Shown in pieces: positions 1-13,530 of a DNA stretch of 64,000 nucleotides. Made by a program: the position numbers and the translations under genes. The DNA comes from Phylloscopus collybita (taxonomy: Eukaryota; Chordata; Aves; Passeriformes; Phylloscopidae). The stretch's first letter is position 1; each line of letters begins with the position of its first letter. Under the pieces are notes generated by a model. That model ran no database searches. It saw only the letters and a list, made by a program, of their open reading frames with translations, and was not told the DNA's origin. Location: contig JAJNNQ010000008.1 in assembly GCA_027886175.1 (NCBI GenBank), forward strand, positions 9,075,501 to 9,139,500. Direction: 5' to 3'.

Positions 1-3000
1 ATAATTGAAAATTAATGTCTTGAAGTGAAAGCAGATGTTCATGCCATCCTCTGAATTGGATATAAAAATGATGTTTTGTAGATGCGTTAAGCTTGTGTAA
101 ATACAGATTGTCTTATCGTAGATGTGGCTTTGGCTTGGTTTTATCTATTGTTTGATGCCAAATTAACTTCTAGTTTAAACGTGGGTAAGTGGTTTAAGCT
201 TGGTTAAATTAACTAAATCGAATGCTTGAGGTGGTACCCAGTGATCAATTACTACAGTAAACATTTTTAAAACCCTATCTCACCTGCTGGCTTTGTGAAT
301 GGTGAGACTTTTTCATACTGTAGAATTAATATTTACTTCTGTTTGGTAAGGGTACTTGAAATTGTTTACTCGGCTATTTTTATGGAATTGGTTAATTTTC
401 CTTTCCAATTTCAATTTGTGAAATCAGTTTTAGATGATTACAACATTTGAAAAATGCAAACCACATTTTTTTGAACAAGAAGTAATCTCCTGGCCTCATG
501 CGTCATATGTATTATAAGATTCTCTTACACAAAAGATTATTAATTACCCAGAATAATTGAACTGTCTTATAAAATGCCTATATCAGGTCCTCATCACTCC
601 CATCAATGTTCTCTGTAAATGCCTCTGAAAAAGCGTGGCTATTATATTCCCTTGTATCCTAGTAAATGTGCCGGAGAAATGAAATACTACTGATATAAAA
701 CCTGTTAGAGACTCCTGCTAAATCTTGACTGACAAATGGTGGTGGAGGGGAGGGCCTGCCTTTGGTGTGTGCGTTGGTGGACACGGCCTTGGAGAGCGTG
801 GGTGGGAGCTGGAGCCAAGTGAGGACCAGCTCTGAGCTCTGTGTGCATTTATTCCACATCCTCGTAGAGCCCAGAAGTAGATTCTCATGCATTTTCTTTC
901 CTGATGTCCATTAGTAAATGGACAGAAGCTAGTTCCTTTTTCTCTTAGACAAATAAGGTGATGTGAGTTTTAAGTACTACATCTTCTTGACAACACCTAG
1001 ATGTGTATATGTATGTATGCAGCAGTGACTTATGATGGCTTATTGGAGTCACATTATTCTGGGGAGTAGAAAGATGTGCAGGGACTAAAGGTCCCTTGTG
1101 ACACTTCTAGCTACAGAAGACTCAGTCTTCAACCTCTTGCAATGGCTTGTTTTCAAAAATATAAACAAAGGGACCCGATGGTGTTGGAAACTGAGTGCTG
1201 CCATTTGGAATGGGCTCACAGATCTCCTTGTGGTACCCTGGGTTGGTGGCTGGCATTAGCTTTCCACAGAACGACTTACTTCGGGTAGCACTGCAATACC
1301 CATCTGAATCTAGCCATAAGCACCTTCATTATATTGTTTGCACTTGCTTAGAAAGAAAACCTTTTTCTTTCTAGCTACAGATTAGGCAACAGAAAGACCA
1401 ATTTGTAGAGCTTGTAAATGCCACTTGTTAATCATATGCAGTACAATTATTAATTTTTCCCTCTTCCCCCTTGGATGAATTAAGTCAACTTTTTAGCTAT
1501 TTTATGTAATTGAAATTTGCCCTTTTGTTACCTGGGCATGAATTATTTTTGAAATGTTGTCATTACCCGCCCTGCTGTGAGGTTTATCTCTTCTGTTCAT
1601 CCTAATTAAATAAAACATACTGTTGTTCACTGGTCTCGTGTTGAAGTGAATTACCTGCCTGAAGGCTTGCGCTGGTGTCGGGCTCACTTCTTGTTGCAGC
1701 AGCAGCCGTTGACTAACACATTTACTTTTAGATTTTCATTTCAAAGGGCTCAGTTTGTGCAGTGTGACAGGTGAATGGTGAATGCTTTACAGGACTTTCA
1801 AGAGCTGAACAAACAGTAAAGGACTTATTGCTACTGCAGCCGCATGGCAAGTACAAATGTAAGGCAGCCTTTGTGGCAGGGAAGTGTTTCCTTTGCCGGA
1901 TAGAGGCCACTCAGGAGACCTGAAGGGCTCACTTGGGTATGCTGGAGGTGAAATAATCTCAGTCGTGATCTCATTTAAACCCACCCTACCTGTGTGTTCT
2001 CCTGGGCAATTTCTAGTAGGGTTGATCTCGTCTCTCTTTGTAGCATCACCCGCAGTCATGTTCTCCTTGAGTCTGGCACTGATAACGAAGGCTGCTTCAG
2101 AAGTGTAACAGTTGGAGTTTCTTTACACAGAAGTTATTTCTAGTTCATATTAGAGAACGTAAACAATGCATTCAGGTTTTAAAGTGAAGCAGAGGGAAAG
2201 ATCTCTGCTTGTAGAGAAGCAGTTTGTTTAAGCCTCCGATAGCACTGCAAAAAATGCACTGCTCACTAGTGAAATCCTGTTATGAGTAAAAGTACAAGAA
2301 TTAACAAGTCGCTGTACTCCAGTCTCTGTTGGCTCCTGCTAGGCTCTGGAGGTTTGGTCAAATGTGGCCTAATTCTGCTTTCCAAATATTAAAAAAAATT
2401 ACACAGAGGGCAAAAAGACAAGTTCTTAATATGCATATCCTGGGAAAATCCTAAACCAGTATTTTTACCCCCTCCAGTCCCAAGGCTAATCAAAATTCCT
2501 TTGTTTCCACATCTACCATTAAAATATATGCCTCCCTTGGTTGCCTGCTGACTGTACAAGTTTAACCACTCGATCGATTGGACTCACAAAATCTGTTACT
2601 GGGTTTACGTAGTATTTGCCTACAGGTTATTGAGAGATGGGGGTGAGGGTCCAGGCACCCTTCACCAGGACTGGTACTGAAATTTGCAGCTCTGTTTGTT
2701 TCTTGATGATCCTCACCTGCCTGAGATGAGGTTTTTCTAGGTTACTACTGGGGCAGGTTAGCCAAGCATCCACCTGCTGATTGCTGCTTCACATGGTGGC
2801 CAGCTGAGTGATAATGAGGATAATGTTCATGAAGACAGACTTGCCATGTGCTTTAAAAAGGGAGTGGTGCAACACAGAGGTGCTGATTTTGTTGGGTGGG
2901 TATCTGGTTTTTTGCTGTCTTTAGTGTGAGAACATTTTTTCTCCTTGACAGCAATTGGAGCTGGGTTGTATGTTTAAGTGTAAGTCTGAGCGCTCTGAGT

Positions 3001-4070
3001 AGTTCTGTTAATTGAGGTTTGTGTTGGAAGACTGTGAGTAGGCTTTTATCAGCTGTAGGGTGAAGGCTCTGTCTTGTTTTTTGTGGTAGTGCTTCTTACA
3101 GGTCTCGGTGGGGGTTGGATTTTAGTCTCATTCCTTGCACTGCAATTGAAGAAGCAGGAGCAGCAAAGATATTTGATGGGAATAGTCACTCAGTATGTAA
3201 TGCTGGAGAGAGTGTCTTCTGCTTCTTCTGCTGACTCTGAGATTGCTGCTGGGAGGATTTCCAGGGTAGCACTGGGAAGGTTCAAGGTGCAGAAGATGCA
3301 GCAGGGCTGTGGGAGCTCCTAGATGGCACTGGGGAAACCCAGGAGACCTGGGTTGTGTTTAACACCTGTTACTGTAAGCAGGTACAGATTTACATGAGAG
3401 AAAGCAACTGTGATTCTGCATTCTTTCAATTTCCTGGGTGAAAAAATGGAAAACTAAAAGGAGGTAGAGAAAAAATGTGGAAGAAGGCTGACCTTCCTAC
3501 TTTGGGAAGTGGAAATGCTAAAAAGGGAGAGAAATAAAAGAGGGAAAGTAGGAAATCCGTTGCTGCCATTTGAGCGTGGAAGGTGCCTGATGATTAGGTG
3601 CAAAGCTTTGGCACAGAGTTGCCTTACCTGGAGCTGTATCTATATTATTTGTAAGTTTAAATCTAAAGACTAAGAGAAGGAGTGTATCTAAAAAGTGACT
3701 CCAGCTCCATTGAAAAGTGTGTGATTATGCATAAGCAGAAAAAAACCCAAACCACTAGATGTGCAAATGACCTAAACTAAATTGTGTTTCTGCTGTTACT
3801 AGACAGTGACAGCATTTTCCTGCCTGGAGGAGTGCATTTGTTGTAGCATATAGTTATTTTCTGTTTAATATAGAGACACTGGAGGACAAGTGTGATTGCA
3901 GTCATCAGTTCTTGGTGTTTCAACTATTTTAGGATCATGGCAGTACACAATTGTTCAGGGTTTTGCAGGGAAAGGGAGATCAGGTTGGCAACTGGAAAAA
4001 GTAAGCTTTCAACACTTACTGTGTGCCTATACACAAATACGTATAGTATGTGATGTGTAAATGAAAAAGA
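1..4070. other. Intron, nothing coding recognised
   Basis: AT-rich unique sequence. 1580-1740 (CCTAATTAAATAAAAC, then a GCAGCAGCAGCC patch) and 1780-2110 look moderately conserved in texture. ORFs up to about 90 codons overlap on both strands without family resemblance. Confidence 0.7.
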
Positions 4071-4071
4071 A

Positions 4072-4170
4072 AGCTTAGAGGAATAGGTGATATCTTTTGC
4101 TGGTCCAACAAACGTGGTTGCAAAATGCAAGGAAGTTTTTCTGATGAACAAGCCTGCCTGCTGTACTGGA
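4072..4170. repeat. Possible ancient sauropsid interspersed repeat
   Basis: AGGTGATATCTTTTGCTGGT followed by CCAACAAACGT resembles a phrase (GTGATATCTTTTATTGGACC, then AAC) that I know from repeats in turtle and bird sequence, followed by a degraded 'tttctgatgaacaagcctg' stretch. The resemblance is short and could be coincidence. A repeat-library search would settle it. Confidence 0.35.
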
Positions 4171-7100
4171 AAAAGCAGCAGCATTCTGGTTATTTTGCTT
4201 GATAGGTAAATGTAGCTTTGTTTTAATTTACTTATTCAAGCTATTACTCAGATTTCTGTTGCCTCATTAGATTACTCACGTGAGTAAAGAGGTACTGGAT
4301 TACATAGTAATGCCAAGCTTGTGTATTATTTATTGCTGGACTCGGTGGATGCATTTCGGTTGGGTAATTTGCTCACGGCCTCCTTTATTTCTAGGAAAAT
4401 GGCATGCCTTGCCCTTCATAATTTCTTTGCTTTTACTGACCAGGCTGTTCCCCCAGAGGGCATGTGGGATGTGGCAGAGTGTTGAAAATACTGGGATGGG
4501 GAAGCAGAGAAGGAGGGCTGTGTTACTGCACCTTGTTTATGTTTATACTAGACCTATATAGAAAAAATGCTGTGTTTGTGGCACGGATACTTTGTGGAGA
4601 ATACAGTAGGCAACTCTGGATGCCAAAGTTGTTGCCTTAAAGATTTTTCTCCTTTTTTTAAAGATAAGGAAGTACTTTGGTCTGATTCTGAGCATACTTG
4701 AAGAGTATGGTACAATGCATTATGAGCCATTTTATAATGCAACTCTGAGTGCTTGTCTTTGGATCTTATACTGAGTCTTGTCCACTGACCTGATTCCTGT
4801 CATTTCAAGGGTGTTTTCTTTCCTAATTTCTTTCCTGCTTGATAACAGATAAGTGAGATTTGTTTTAGAACTCTCATTTGATTTATTTTGATTACTATTT
4901 TTGGTCTCAAACACTTAACAGAGAGCTTCTTTTTTTCATTCTTCTCAATATAAGTAAACCCAGTAATAAGCCTGAATTTAAAGGTGAGGGTCTGAAAATA
5001 CCCACCCCTGAGAGATGCTTGGCAGGGGCGTGGTGTGCCTGGTTTGCAGTGCCCCGAGGGTGCTGTGGAGGGGGAGCTGCCGGCCCTGCCTGCAGAGCTG
5101 CCAGGCTGCACAGCCGGGTGTCCCTGGCTGCAGCAGGAGCTGCTGCTCAGGGGCCTGGGGGGGACAAACCCCTTGCAATTGGCAGAAAGATGCTGTGTTG
5201 GTGGTGGGGCTGTTGGTGTTGTGCAGGCAAATCGCTCGCAAGTGGGGTTTGCTGGCTGCTCTGACATGCACCAGGAATTCTCCCAAACACAAAATGCATA
5301 TTTTCATAAAGAGGTATCGGAACTGGTTTTCCTCCTTGCCAGTGGGTCTGTATTCAAAATGTGGCTCCAAAGAAAGTGCATAGAAAAATGAGCTTTTAAT
5401 TTGTCACCTGCTGCTGTACCACCCTGTCCTCCTTGAGATGCCAAGTTGTAAATGAGGTTTTTGTATCCCCACACACGGCCATCCAAGAAATGTTCTGTCT
5501 GTCGTAGCAGTCAGTGGCACAGCTGAAGACATCAGACTAGTGGCTTAAAATCTGCTGCTATCTGATTGGCATGAGCAAAGCCAATGTGGTGCAAAACTTA
5601 AGCAAACAAAAAGGCAGGTAGAGAAATTACTGTCTTCAGTGGCTTTGGAGGTCCTGGCTGCCTCCAGAGCAGGGGCTGCTAAAACCTTTCTGTCCCACAG
5701 TGTTAAGGTAAAAGGAAGCAAAATTGTTTCTGTATGCTGTCCCTCAAAGTGCCCTTGGAAAACTCTGTTTAAACTAATTGTTTCTGCAGGTCTTATTTGG
5801 GAGAACAGTGTCTTGCCTGGCTGCATGTGGTCTCTTCCACCCTGCATGTTTGTCCAAGCACTGGGGGTGGTGCACATGCCAACTGTAAATTCTTGTCTCC
5901 TAGCAAACCTCAAACCACCTAATAAAAACATTTCTTGAGGTAGCCACCAAGAACTTGAGTTTTAATTTATGCACAGATGATGATGGTTTCAAGGGAAAAT
6001 AGCCCAACTGAGGGACAGGCAGGGAAACTGCCATGATGGTTCCTACGCATCTGTAGCCTAAGAAAATGTCGGTGAAGTCCCTCTAGCAGCTTTGTGTCCC
6101 TTCCCATAGCATCTCTCCCACCTTGGAGCTTGAGAAGCTTGAGAGTGTTTTGCTTTCAGGGAATACTTACAGGTAGGATTTCCTCCCCAGGTTGAGGCCT
6201 CTTTACTTGTTTTTCCTCCTTTGAATCTTTGCTGATTTTGCTCCTTGCAGTTAGGGAGAACATGACCACAACCCTGCAGGTGCCTTCAGGGAAGGAAGCA
6301 GGCAGAGGAGGATGGGACAGGGCAGGCCTGACTGCTGGGTAATGAGCACAGAGTCCAGCCTTAGCCACTGCTCAGCCCATGGTGGGAGCTGCTGGGGCCC
6401 TGGCAGGGAGGGGTATGGTAATCCTGCTCTTCTTGGGAAGCTGAAGGCAGTTGGCCCCTTTATTAGTGGGAATTTATCTTCTCTGTCCTTACTGTCCACT
6501 GCTGGCTTGACTTGATTTTCTTTTATTGGCACATCCCAACAAGTTTGTTTTCCTCTGAAGATTTTCTTGATTTGATGTTGCCATGTTGGAAAAACACACA
6601 CCAGTCTGTGGATTAAATACAGTCTGCAAATTGGCATACATTAAACACACTGCTCTGGAAGGGAGCATGGAGCTGAGTCCTGGTTGGTTTGAGGCTGCCA
6701 TTACCTTACACTCAGACTGTGAAACTGCTTTTTGCCTCTTGGCTGCCTGGCCCAGTCCCACGGCCGTGCCCACTGCTGCTCCAGGTGAGGGCAGATCTGA
6801 TGGGCTTAGTTCTCCTTCTGTTTCTGGATCCTTATCCTGCTGCCTTCCTAGCTTCCTTCAGAACTGGTTTGACCTATCAGTCTACCTATCAGAAAAGCAT
6901 CCCTGTAGCTCTCTGCTGGCTGTGCACAGGTCTGGGGTGTGTTAGGGCAGGACAAGCCTTCTTATCATTGCTTTGGGTCAAACCTTTGTGGAAAAAAAAC
7001 CTCAGGCTGGAGTAGTGCCCCTTGTGTGGGAAGTGGGTGTGCATCTGTGTCTGCAGTGAGCTGATAGGCAGGTTGTGAGCCCCCTGAAAATGTGTCCCAG

Positions 7101-9854
7101 AAATGCCAGTTGAAGGAAGTGCTCAAATCCATAGTGAAGCACGGGGTGCAAGGCCATGAGTACAGCTCGAAGAAGTGCACTGAAAGTTTTGAAGAATAGA
7201 CTCAAGTTGTACAAGTGCTTGGTGCTCTCTGCCACTCCCGGCACAATCGTATGTCCCAGCAGAGGTGTGAGCTGTGGAGTGCTTGGTACTGTGCCCCTGC
7301 AGTGGCTGGATGCTGCTCCTCATCCCTCTCTGGAGGGGGGCTCCCAGTCAAGCAGGCAGCTGTACTCTGAAAGGAATGCAAAGCAGAGAGGGAGAGAGCT
7401 GAGGACAGAAGAAGAGACCTCAGCCAGAGTTTGGCCAGCATCTTTCATTGCTCCTGTGCTGGTGGAAGTTGCTAGCAGCAGCCTTGCATGAGGCAGCATT
7501 ACTGGAGAGCAATTTTCTTCTCTATTCTAACATAGTAGAAATAATGCCACTAAGAAATTAGGTTATGTATCTCAAGGGAAAGGGAGATTTGTTATTCTGC
7601 TTCTAGCTTGCACCATAGACTGTGTCACCATGGGGCCCACACCACCAAGTGGGTGCTTGTGCTAATCCTGGCACTTAAATGTCAGACAGTTCTTTGTCAG
7701 AGGCTGGTCTGTCTCCCATGCTGGGGTGACAGGAGATACTATGATAAACTCCAGCTCTTTTGATTACCTTACAGTCTGTTTTCTTAGGGGCAAATTTTGA
7801 CTATGGCTGACTGAGATAGCACCATGTCCCACGAAGTTCCTGCCCGGGCTGGCTCACATTTCTGGGCCTATAATGTCTATAACAGTGGCTTTGTGGAGGA
7901 CAAAGCTTCTGCTGCCCAAAGCATTTGGTGTCCTTGAGCCCACAAAGCTGGTGGCCAGCCTGGCCTCTTGAGTTGCAGCAGTGCCTTGTGCTTGTTTGTG
8001 TTCTTACTGGGATAATTTCTGATGCAGCAAATCTTGATGGCTTCCTTGTTAGGAAGGGTCCTTCCCCCCCTCCCCTCCCCATTTGCTTATTTTTAGTCAC
8101 ATGAAGCAAAAGAATTGGTTGTTTGCCAAGAAGAAAAACCAATAAACAAAAGCCCGAAAGCAACCACAACATTGTACCTTTCCTGGCTTTTAAAAAAACA
8201 TTTCCTTGTAAGTGTAACTAATGATGTGGGTTTTTAGTAGAAGCCTGTGATTCAGTGTTAAACCAACAGCACATCAATGAAAAAAAGAGACTGGCTTCTT
8301 GTTTTTTTCCTATTTAATATTAATCCTGTTCAGATTTCAGAAAACTTTGTGGTGTGAAAATATGGAGAAGCGTTGTCCCTTATAAAGGAATACAGGAGAA
8401 TAATGTCTTTAACTCAGCATGCTTGTGCAATAGTATTTGTTGTGCTACAGTCTGGGCTCTCAAACAACCTTAAAAAAAAGGTTTAAATTTTATAAATATT
8501 TCTGCCTCTCTTTCTCTTCCTTTTGCAATACCTAACGTACACTGTCTGTTCTGCTGTTAACTCCCTGATGCAGAATTCCTAAGTTTGGGCTAATAGAAAA
8601 TTTGGAGGATTCTTCATTATCTGAACCTCTTGAGAAATACCAAATATGTTCCAGTAATTGTGGTGTAGTACAACAGGGAGTCACACTGGCAGTTTGTTGG
8701 AAAGGGTTTTTCCTGTAGTTATGAAAACCATACAACTATTAAAATCCCCAAAACTGAAACCGCTGGGATTACTCATATACTTACAGTTAAGCGCATGCCT
8801 AAAGGTAGATATATTCAGCATGCCATTTTTGACTGGCATTTGCTTCCTAGCTTGAGAATATGAGAAAAAACCCAAACCATTCCTTCAGTCCTGTGCAGCC
8901 TTTTCATTCTGTGACTACATGCTGTAGTATGCTGGGCTCTGGTTCATGACAGAAGCACCTGGGTTTGCTATAAAGTAAATTACTGATAATAAAGAAAGAA
9001 AAGTTTGCAAAATAGTAAGAGACTCCAGGCTACTAGAACAGACTTGGAGACAGATTTTTCCCCTCCTGCCTTCTCTTCTGCCTCTGTCACAGCTCCTGGA
9101 AGAATGAGCACGTGTCACATTTTTTTCCTCCCTCTCTCAATGTTTTTTATCTCAGTTGTATGCAAAGAGGATATAACATTTGTGCCTTGGAGAGCAGAGC
9201 GAATTTATTAAACACTGTGAGATGCTGGATAGGTGAAAATAACACAAATATTATAGTTCAGGTCATAATATTTGGATTTGCTTTGTGGTTGTTTCATTTT
9301 CCCTATTATAGGTGATGTTTTTCCTGTTAACTCCGTTGTATAAAATGAAAAGTGATGCTTGATTTCTAGTTCCAGTACAGGGACTTCTTTCCTGCTGTGC
9401 AGTCCCTTACTGAGAAGGTGCTGGTTGCCTTGCTCTTCTGCCCACAAGGCAGCAATAGTACCAGCTCTCTGTATTTCTCAGTTTCTCTCTTAAAAACTTC
9501 CTTTTATGAAATATTTCAAATCTTCTATGTGACTTTCTCTTGGAAAGCATTGGTATATGCCTACAACTGTACTGATATATTACCTTAAGCAGTTAGTTAG
9601 CTCACCTATTCTTTTTATGAAACAAAATGCATTTTGCACCTATGAAACTAAACAATTTGTTTTGACCCAAAATTTGGAAATACGAAGGTTTTGGAGGGTA
9701 ACTAATGAAATAAGTGTTTTTGTTAGACTTCTTTAAAGAAGATTCATTTGCACTAGTATCAATATGTGGGGGAATTTAATTTTAAAACCAGCCCCAGCCA
9801 CTTTGTAGAAAAATATAATGCAGTACATAAACTCATTTTAGACACTACTTATTC
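4171..9854. other. Intron, nothing coding recognised
   Basis: Mixed sequence with GC-richer patches at 5010-5250 and 6290-7480 that produce overlapping chance ORFs on several frames (up to 155 codons). No splice-bordered open segment with protein-like composition was found. Confidence 0.7.
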
Positions 9855-9943
9855 TACTGTGTCCCATTAGTTGATGTTTACACAGCGCTTTGAAAATGTA
9901 AAGCGCTATATAAGTGCTTATTATTACTACATTATTATTATTC
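9855..9943 (+). mobile_element. Ancient L2/CR1-type LINE or SINE 3' tail
   Basis: CACAGCGCTTTGAAAATG, AAAGCGCTATATAAGTGC and a following TTATTATT-rich microsatellite form the characteristic hairpin-plus-repeat 3' end shared by L2/CR1-clade LINEs and the SINEs that borrow their tails. The upstream body is not recognisable. Family assignment (CR1-L3-like, MIR-like or other) cannot be settled by eye. Confidence 0.55.
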
Positions 9944-12419
9944 TCCCTCTTGAAAAAAGACCCTCTAGGGAGAGGGAGACTTGCTCTGCATTTCTTCTGT
10001 AGCGCAGATCCCACAAGAAGTATACCCACTTGTTTTGGTTTGTACATTCTTCCCTCCCCATTTCCATGCTTTTGGAAAAAAAAAATACTGTGTTTTAGAG
10101 ATTAGAGTTTTTATTTCGTTTATGCTGGGTAGCTACAGCAATGAGAACATTATTTGAAGGCATATAAAAATCTTAAAATAGCTTTTTATTACACTCTGTG
10201 CAGCAAAGAATCACCACCCTGGTGTTGGCCCCTGGGGTTTGTGGGTGCTGGGGCCCCTTGCCCAGCCTGGGCACTATGGGATAAGCAGGAGCAGGTGATG
10301 ATGCCCTTTGCTGGGATCCTCCTGATATTTCCTCTTCCAGTGTGGGCCCAAGTGAGTGAAGGGAGTGCAGGAATGGTGCTAACAAAGCCTGAGAAGAATT
10401 TCCCTCCTGCAGAGAGGAAGCACTACAAGTTTTTATGCAGTATCAGATCTAAGGTTTTTCCTTGTAACCTTCCTCCTGCAGGAGGACAAGATTTCAGTTT
10501 GTTACTTTAATCCCCCTTATTCCTTGACTCATTATAATGAGAATGGCTTTTAATGGGCAATATTAACCATTTGCATCCTGAAACTTGAGAGCAATTCTCT
10601 TTGCCACTGTGTTGTATATCCTGTGCCATCCCATGGTGGAGGCTGCAATCATGACAGATGAAATTCAGAGTTCTTTTTGCCCAGGTACCCCTAGGCTTGC
10701 ATTGTCATAAAGTGGAGTAGCATTAACAGGAATCCTCCTTTAAGTGCAGTGTGGAGTTTTCTACTCCACTCCTACTTTTACCTTTGTTCCACTGTCGTTG
10801 GGTGCTCTGGCCTCATGTTGGGATCCCTGCAGTGCAGCAGCTCTGCTTCCAGCATTCCCAGCCCATCTTTACAGTCAGCTCCATTTTGGGAAAAGGAACA
10901 GAGGAAAGGGAAAGAGGCCTTGAAAGAGGGGATAGTCTGAGAGTATTGTTTATTACATAGCATAACCTGACTTAGGTTTGTCACTGAATTTGAGCCTTGG
11001 TTATGTCACACACATTGCCATTAAAAAATGAAGTCACATGCAGCATTTCAGCCTGGTTTCCACCAGAAATGGGGTTTTACACATTACCCTTTGCTGGTGG
11101 TCCAGTCTGAGCTGGTGTCCCCAGGCAGTAGTAGGGGCTGCTGGTCAATGGTAGCTGTGGCCCCAAACCTCTACAAACAGAAGTGTGAAGGAGGGAGGGA
11201 AACCTCCCAAATCTGCTGAGAGAGCCTCAGCAAACGGTGAGCAGCTCATACAGGCAAATGCAGGGTGGGAGAGGCTGCAGCACATGGGAGTAGGGATGTG
11301 GTGACAGGTTGGGCCAGTCCTGGCCATGTTCATAGCTCCCTCCCTTTCCTTTATTCACTTCAAGAGATAAATAGTTCAGCTGTGACTGACAACAGTTCCA
11401 GGCATTGTCTAAATTAAAGCTGAAGTGTAAGTGTGGTCTGATAACTCACACCCACATATTGTGTTAGTACTTTTTAATGGGCTCATCAGCCTTGTCACTG
11501 CAGGTCTCATGCTTTAGCTTCAGAGAGAAAAGCACTAGGCTGCAGGGAGATGCAGGGATGGGATGGGGCTGGAATTGGCTGGGGGGGCAGCAAGAGATGG
11601 GGGAAGCACTTTGTCCCTTAGTTTGCATCCCTCCTGAAGCTGCCAGCCCTGAAATAATGGCCCAGGAAATTGGCCATGGGCAAGTTTTGCTGTGCTAAGT
11701 GCCCAGGGACTTGTCAGTGTTGGGGAAGTGGTGAGGGATTGGCACAGCCTTGCATCCCTCCCTACTTCATTTCTTTCTGAATAGCAATTAATTTGGGAGT
11801 GGAAAAGTATACATTTTTATAGACTGAAAGCTTAAATTCAGAATGAAACCCACTTGGACAGTGGCTTGTTTGTTTAATTGACTGCAGGCGAATGCTCAGA
11901 GACTGAGCCTGGGGCAGCAATAGGTGTATGGACTTGATATGGTTAAAAAGGACAAAAAAAATTGTACATTTCTCTTGTCTCTTTTCATCTGAGCCTGACA
12001 AGTTTGTAGAAACCTTGTCAGTGAGAGCAGACTTGTTACCAAAACCTGGCTCCAGGTGATACCCAGCACAGCAGCCCCTGGGTGATGGAGGGCACTTCCC
12101 ATACCCTCAGAGCAGACATGGTGTAACTGGGAAAACTCCAGAATGATCAAATGTACCTGCCACGCCTTAGCAAAGGGAGCCACCTGCAATGGGAGTGGAA
12201 GTTCTCAGAATGGCATTCTTGTCAAGTTTCCTTAACAGAGCTCATCCCTTTCCCTCTGGGTGTCATTTTCTACTTGTGTTTTATTGACAAACATAGAAAT
12301 GACAAAATATAAATGAAGGTGGCAGTCATCGCCCTCACTGTGGCATAAATCATGGGGTGCAGGATTGGGGGCCAACCCTGGAGCAGCTCTGTGGGATGGG
12401 ATGGCTGTCGCTGGTTCTT
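9944..12419. other. Intron, nothing coding recognised
   Basis: Unique sequence with moderate GC and no recognisable repeat or exon. It leads into the CpG island. Confidence 0.7.
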
Positions 12420-13480
12420 CAGTGTCCCTACAGCTCCCTGAAGGACACGGGATGTCCCAGTCTCCCTCCACGCACACCGCGTAAACGCTGAACAGAAGCA
12501 GGCACGAAGGCGCTCCAGAAACACAACCGCTTTGTGTGGTGGCATGGGAGAGCGAGCAAATCCCCTGCAGAAAATGCAGCGCAGCTGCCCATCGCGGCCC
12601 TGAGCCCCGGCCAGGCTCGGCCCCCCGTGTCCGTGCCCGGGGCCGCCGGCAGCGGGCTGGCTCCCGGGCCGTCCCCCGCCGAGTGCGGCACGAACAGCCC
12701 GGGGCCGGGCAGATGGCTCCCTCCCGGCCGCGGGGCCCCGCTCTTCTGGGAGCGAGCCCCGCTGAGACTGCAACAACAGCAACCCGGGAGCCGGGCAGAT
12801 GGTCTACTGCCGGCCGCCAGGATAATTGCATCAGCTGGTTGCTCCTGCAGCCAGCCGAGCCTCCTATTTGTACCGCTCTGAAACGATCCTGATTTGTTTT
12901 CCTTCGTTTCCCCCCCCTTCCCTGCCTTGTTTAAATGTATGTAATTTTTGCGAGGGCTGGGCTGAGGCCGGGGGGCGGCCATCTGCCAGAGGTGTCGATG
13001 GTGGGGTCCCTGCAGCAGCCGTGCGCAGGCAGACACCTGAGCGGGCCGGGGGCACCGCTGTGGCCGCCTGCTCCTGCTCCTGCACCGCGCCTCGCTCGGG
13101 GCTCCGATGGGGGCGCAAAGAGAAGAGCTGGACCAGCACGACCCTTTCCAGCCTTGGTGGTGCACTGCAGTCTCAGTCCGTGTGCAATACGTCTGCCAGC
13201 CTCCACCTAAATTGCTCCACATACCCGAGCTGCCGCTCCCTGGAGCACGGCAGCCCGAGGTCTGAATACTGCAGCAAACCCCCTCGGGCCCGGCCCGCTG
13301 CCTCCCCCTCCCTGGGTCGGCACCTCGGCGCTGCTGCGGCAGGAGGGCTGCGAGATGTCCGCTGGCGCTGCTGGGGCGGCTCTGCAGCCCTGCTCGCTCG
13401 CCTGCCACCTTCGCTCCTCCTTTTGGGCTCTGGCTTCACAGACAAAAGAGCTGCCTCTTCTAATCGGGGACTCTTCTGTT
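12420..13480. promoter_or_regulatory. Intronic CpG island, candidate alternative promoter
   Basis: This block of about 1 kb is far richer in G+C and CpG than its flanks. Examples are CCCGGCCGCGGGGCCCCG near 12723 and the many CG steps across 12590-12820 and 13020-13400. There is no clear TATA box at its edge. CpG islands in birds are usually promoters or developmental enhancers. Being inside the ZNF423 transcription unit, 22 kb before exon A, it is a good candidate for an internal ZNF423 promoter or for an antisense or bidirectional transcript. Long ORFs on both strands here are what high GC gives by chance (stop codons are AT-rich), so I do not call them genes. Confidence 0.7.
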
Positions 13481-13530
13481 TACAGGGATTGCTGGCAGGT
13501 GTGAGCTCCGCTGACTTTCTAAGACACAAA

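Noticed and set aside
3727..3780. ATGCATAAGCAG as a possible MHKKR-type ZNF423 first exon
   Set aside because: It reads MHKQ then KKTQ with no donor in the right place. It does not match and has no phase-1 splice site.
7804..7930. ATGTCCCACGAA as a possible MSRRKQ-type first exon
   Set aside because: The following residues do not match the family N-terminus and no phase-1 donor follows.
12428..13408. Longest ORF, 326 codons on the minus strand
   Set aside because: It lies wholly in the CpG island, where high GC removes stop codons. Several other frames are also long open (12826-13572 +, 12232-12831 -). The product is Arg/Gly/Pro/Ser-rich with no family resemblance.
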